This document shows positions 61,273 through 63,009 of a DNA stretch of 63,009 bases, piece after piece. The DNA is from Phycisphaerales bacterium UBA2421 (lineage in GTDB: Bacteria > Planctomycetota > Phycisphaerae > Tepidisphaerales > Tepidisphaeraceae). The notes beneath the pieces are model-generated. The model was not told where the DNA came from, searched no databases, and saw only the letters and a program-made list of their open reading frames with translations. A program made the position numbers and the translations under genes. The stretch's first letter is position 1; each line of letters starts with the position of its first letter. The stretch lies in the NCBI GenBank assembly GCA_002343075.1, contig DDRH01000057.1, positions 341-63,349 on the forward strand, written 5' to 3'.

Positions 61273-63009
61273 ATGCCTGCTGACAAGAAGACCCGCCCGC
61301 TTCGCCATCGCAACTTGCTGGAAAAGCTCGAGTTGCGGCAACTTTTCGCGGCGCCTGAACTCAACCTCGCCTTCGGTGACGCAGGGCGGGCACTGCTCGA
61401 TATCTCCGGCGATGACCACGTCTACGCGACCGCAATCGATGCCACCGGGCGAATCTACCTCGCGGGCACGAGTACCGATGCGGACGGCTTGGCTGATATG
61501 CGCGTTACCCGGCTCAATCCCAATGGCTCACTCGATGAATCATTCGGCGCGATGGGGTCCTTTCTCTTTCCTTCGACGCCCGGCACCAACGACGAAGCGC
61601 GCGGCATCGCGATCGACGCGCAAGGCCGAATTTACCTCGGCGGACACTCCGACGCTTCGGGCACCAATGATTTCGTCGTCCTTCGGCTAAGCCATGATGG
61701 CGCGCTCGATCCTACCTTCGCCACCGCGGGAGTGGGAACTTACGACTTTGGCAGCAATGAACAGGCGTTTGCGCTGAGCCTCGACGGTGCCGGCCGGGTC
61801 GTGCTCGCGGGGACGTACAACAATCAATTCGCCGCGCTCCGGCTCAACCTCGACGGCACAGCCGATGCGTCCTTTGGCTCGGGTGGGCTGGCGACCGTTA
61901 CGTTTGCATCAAGTACATTCAGCGCGGCCAACGCGCTCGCGGTCGCGCCCGACGGGGGCATCGTTCTGGCAGGATACACGCTGGCTGCTGGCAACTTTGA
62001 TATTGCCGTAGCCCGCCTGCTCGACAGCGGCGCCGCGGACAACAGTTTCAGCGACGATGGAATGCTGGCCCACGGCGTCGGTGCCAATAGCGATGTCGCC
62101 AACGCTGTCGCCATTCAGCCCGACGGGCGAATGCTCATCGCGGGCGCATCCTCGGGTGATTTTGCCCTGATGCGCCTCACGTCCAGCGGAGCGATCGATA
62201 CCACATTCGCGAGCGGTGGCGTGGTGCTCAGCAACTTCGGCGGCAACAGCGACCGGGCGAGGGCGGTTGCAACGCTGGCAGATGGCCGCATTTTCCTCGT
62301 CGGCGGAGCCGGAAATGCCGGCACATCGCAAGACTTTGCGCTGGCGCTTTTTACGCAGGACGGCATGCTCGATACCGCTTTTGACTCCGACGGCATGCTG
62401 CGGATCAACCTGCAAAGCAACTTCGACGAGGCGACGGCGATCTCACTCCTTGGCGATCAGATAATCGTTGCTGGCACAAGCAGTTACGATCTGACCAACC
62501 CCTACACTTTCGACGCCGCGGCCATCTCGTTTTCTTTGGAAACCGAACCCCCGCCACCTCCACCGCCGCCGACCAATTCCGTGCCGGTTGCCAGCTTCAC
62601 CGCGCCGCCGACAAACGTGCGGTCGTTTGAGTCAATGTTCACCGCCGCCATCAGCGATGCCGATGCCACCGACACGCACACGGTCACCTGGAACTTCGGT
62701 GATGGGACAACCGCCACTTTCAACAGCATCGCCGCAGCTTTGCAAGTGCGACACACGTTCGCCGCTGCCGGGATGTTTGATGTGACGCTCACCGTCACCG
62801 ACAGCGCCGGCGCGTCGGCGGTCTCGGTGCAAACGGTGACGGTCGCAAAAGCTGCGATGGCAACCAACAGCGCCGGCACACGCCAGTTGCTCGTCGGCGG
62901 AAGTGCTGCGAAAGACCGCATTTACTTTCGATACCAGGAGAACAAGCGCCGGTTGATCGTCTACATCGACGGCACCAAGGCTGGCGCGTTTGACAAAATC
63001 CACTCACTC
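61273..63009 (+). CDS. Secreted delta-60-repeat and PKD protein (3' end outside window)
   Basis: An open frame of 579 codons from ATG 61273 that runs off the window, so the C terminus is missing. The N terminus has LEKLELRQLFA, a planctomycete-type extracytoplasmic signal. Residues about 28-410 are delta-60 beta-propeller repeats (GSLDESFGAMGSF, GALDPTFATAGVG, LDTAFDSDG). A proline stretch near 425-435 leads to a PKD-like domain (WNFGDGTTATFNS). GGAG lies about ten bases before the ATG. It is probably a large cell-surface or secreted protein. Confidence 0.88.
   Translation, partial: MPADKKTRPLRHRNLLEKLELRQLFAAPELNLAFGDAGRALLDISGDDHVYATAIDATGRIYLAGTSTDADGLADMRVTRLNPNGSLDESFGAMGSFLFPSTPGTNDEARGIAIDAQGRIYLGGHSDASGTNDFVVLRLSHDGALDPTFATAGVGTYDFGSNEQAFALSLDGAGRVVLAGTYNNQFAALRLNLDGTADASFGSGGLATVTFASSTFSAANALAVAPDGGIVLAGYTLAAGNFDIAVARLLDSGAADNSFSDDGMLAHGVGANSDVANAVAIQPDGRMLIAGASSGDFALMRLTSSGAIDTTFASGGVVLSNFGGNSDRARAVATLADGRIFLVGGAGNAGTSQDFALALFTQDGMLDTAFDSDGMLRINLQSNFDEATAISLLGDQIIVAGTSSYDLTNPYTFDAAAISFSLETEPPPPPPPPTNSVPVASFTAPPTNVRSFESMFTAAISDADATDTHTVTWNFGDGTTATFNSIAAALQVRHTFAAAGMFDVTLTVTDSAGASAVSVQTVTVAKAAMATNSAGTRQLLVGGSAAKDRIYFRYQENKRRLIVYIDGTKAGAFDKIHSL

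Overview
The window looks like a chromosomal segment of a Gram-negative planctomycete, probably a Phycisphaerae-like lineage. This is inferred from several signs taken together: LEQR-type N-terminal motifs on two large secreted proteins (7963-10413 and 61273-end), a PEP-CTERM protein, a pseudopilin with an H-x9-DG tail motif, a fused LpxC-FabZ, P- and L-ring flagellar genes, and moderately GC-rich, widely spaced, mostly monocistronic genes. No insertion sequence, prophage or CRISPR array was seen, and one tRNA gene (Ser-UGA) is present.

Layout. 1-5.4 kb: a minus-strand flagellar operon (small protein, flgF, flgG, flgA, flgH, flgI) behind a sigma54-like promoter. 5.5-14.5 kb: small membrane proteins, a ROK sugar kinase, a secreted SGNH/PKD/CBM96-like protein, a PEP-CTERM DUF4394 protein, dnaK with its own sigma54-like site, and a DUF2141 protein. 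14.7-21.3 kb: a GGGACC-rich repeat array, unknown genes, a STAS protein, a TPR membrane protein, an unusually long Cys/Met-type PLP enzyme, ankyrin and VOC proteins. 21.4-27.2 kb: tRNA-Ser, RNase R, and a SAM-I riboswitch controlling a threonine-synthase-like enzyme plus a ThiS/MoaD-like sulfur carrier, then a family 5 uracil-DNA glycosylase. 27.2-32.4 kb: a release-factor-like protein and polysaccharide genes (GT4, UDP-glucose dehydrogenase, WecA-like transferase).

32.5-40.5 kb is a compact purine-catabolism operon: adenine deaminase, ureidoglycine aminohydrolase, a ketol-acid-reductoisomerase-like protein, an allantoate amidohydrolase-OHCU decarboxylase fusion, uricase, hydroxyisourate hydrolase and allantoinase. 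Together these convert urate to ureidoglycolate. The reductoisomerase-like protein has lost two metal-binding glutamates and could supply the otherwise missing next step.

40.5-53.4 kb: a DUF2130 protein, a putative porin, a methyltransferase, a CAT/condensation-fold protein, a cell-wall amidase, an oxidoreductase, TVP38, TrmB, a pseudopilin, a GNAT protein, an unlisted 54-residue membrane protein and a coiled-coil protein. 53.7-57.6 kb: a lipid A operon (lpxC-fabZ, lpxA, a Gfo/Idh/MocA oxidoreductase) interrupted by an MNT-HEPN toxin-antitoxin pair. 57.6-63 kb: shikimate kinase, RidA, ribosomal protein S4, a membrane protein, MgtC and a secreted delta-60-repeat/PKD protein running off the end.

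The two strongest candidates for undescribed biology are the SAM-riboswitch-controlled threonine-synthase-like/sulfur-carrier pair (possible protein-thiocarboxylate homocysteine synthesis) and the reductoisomerase-like protein inside the purine operon (possible ureidoglycolate dehydrogenase).
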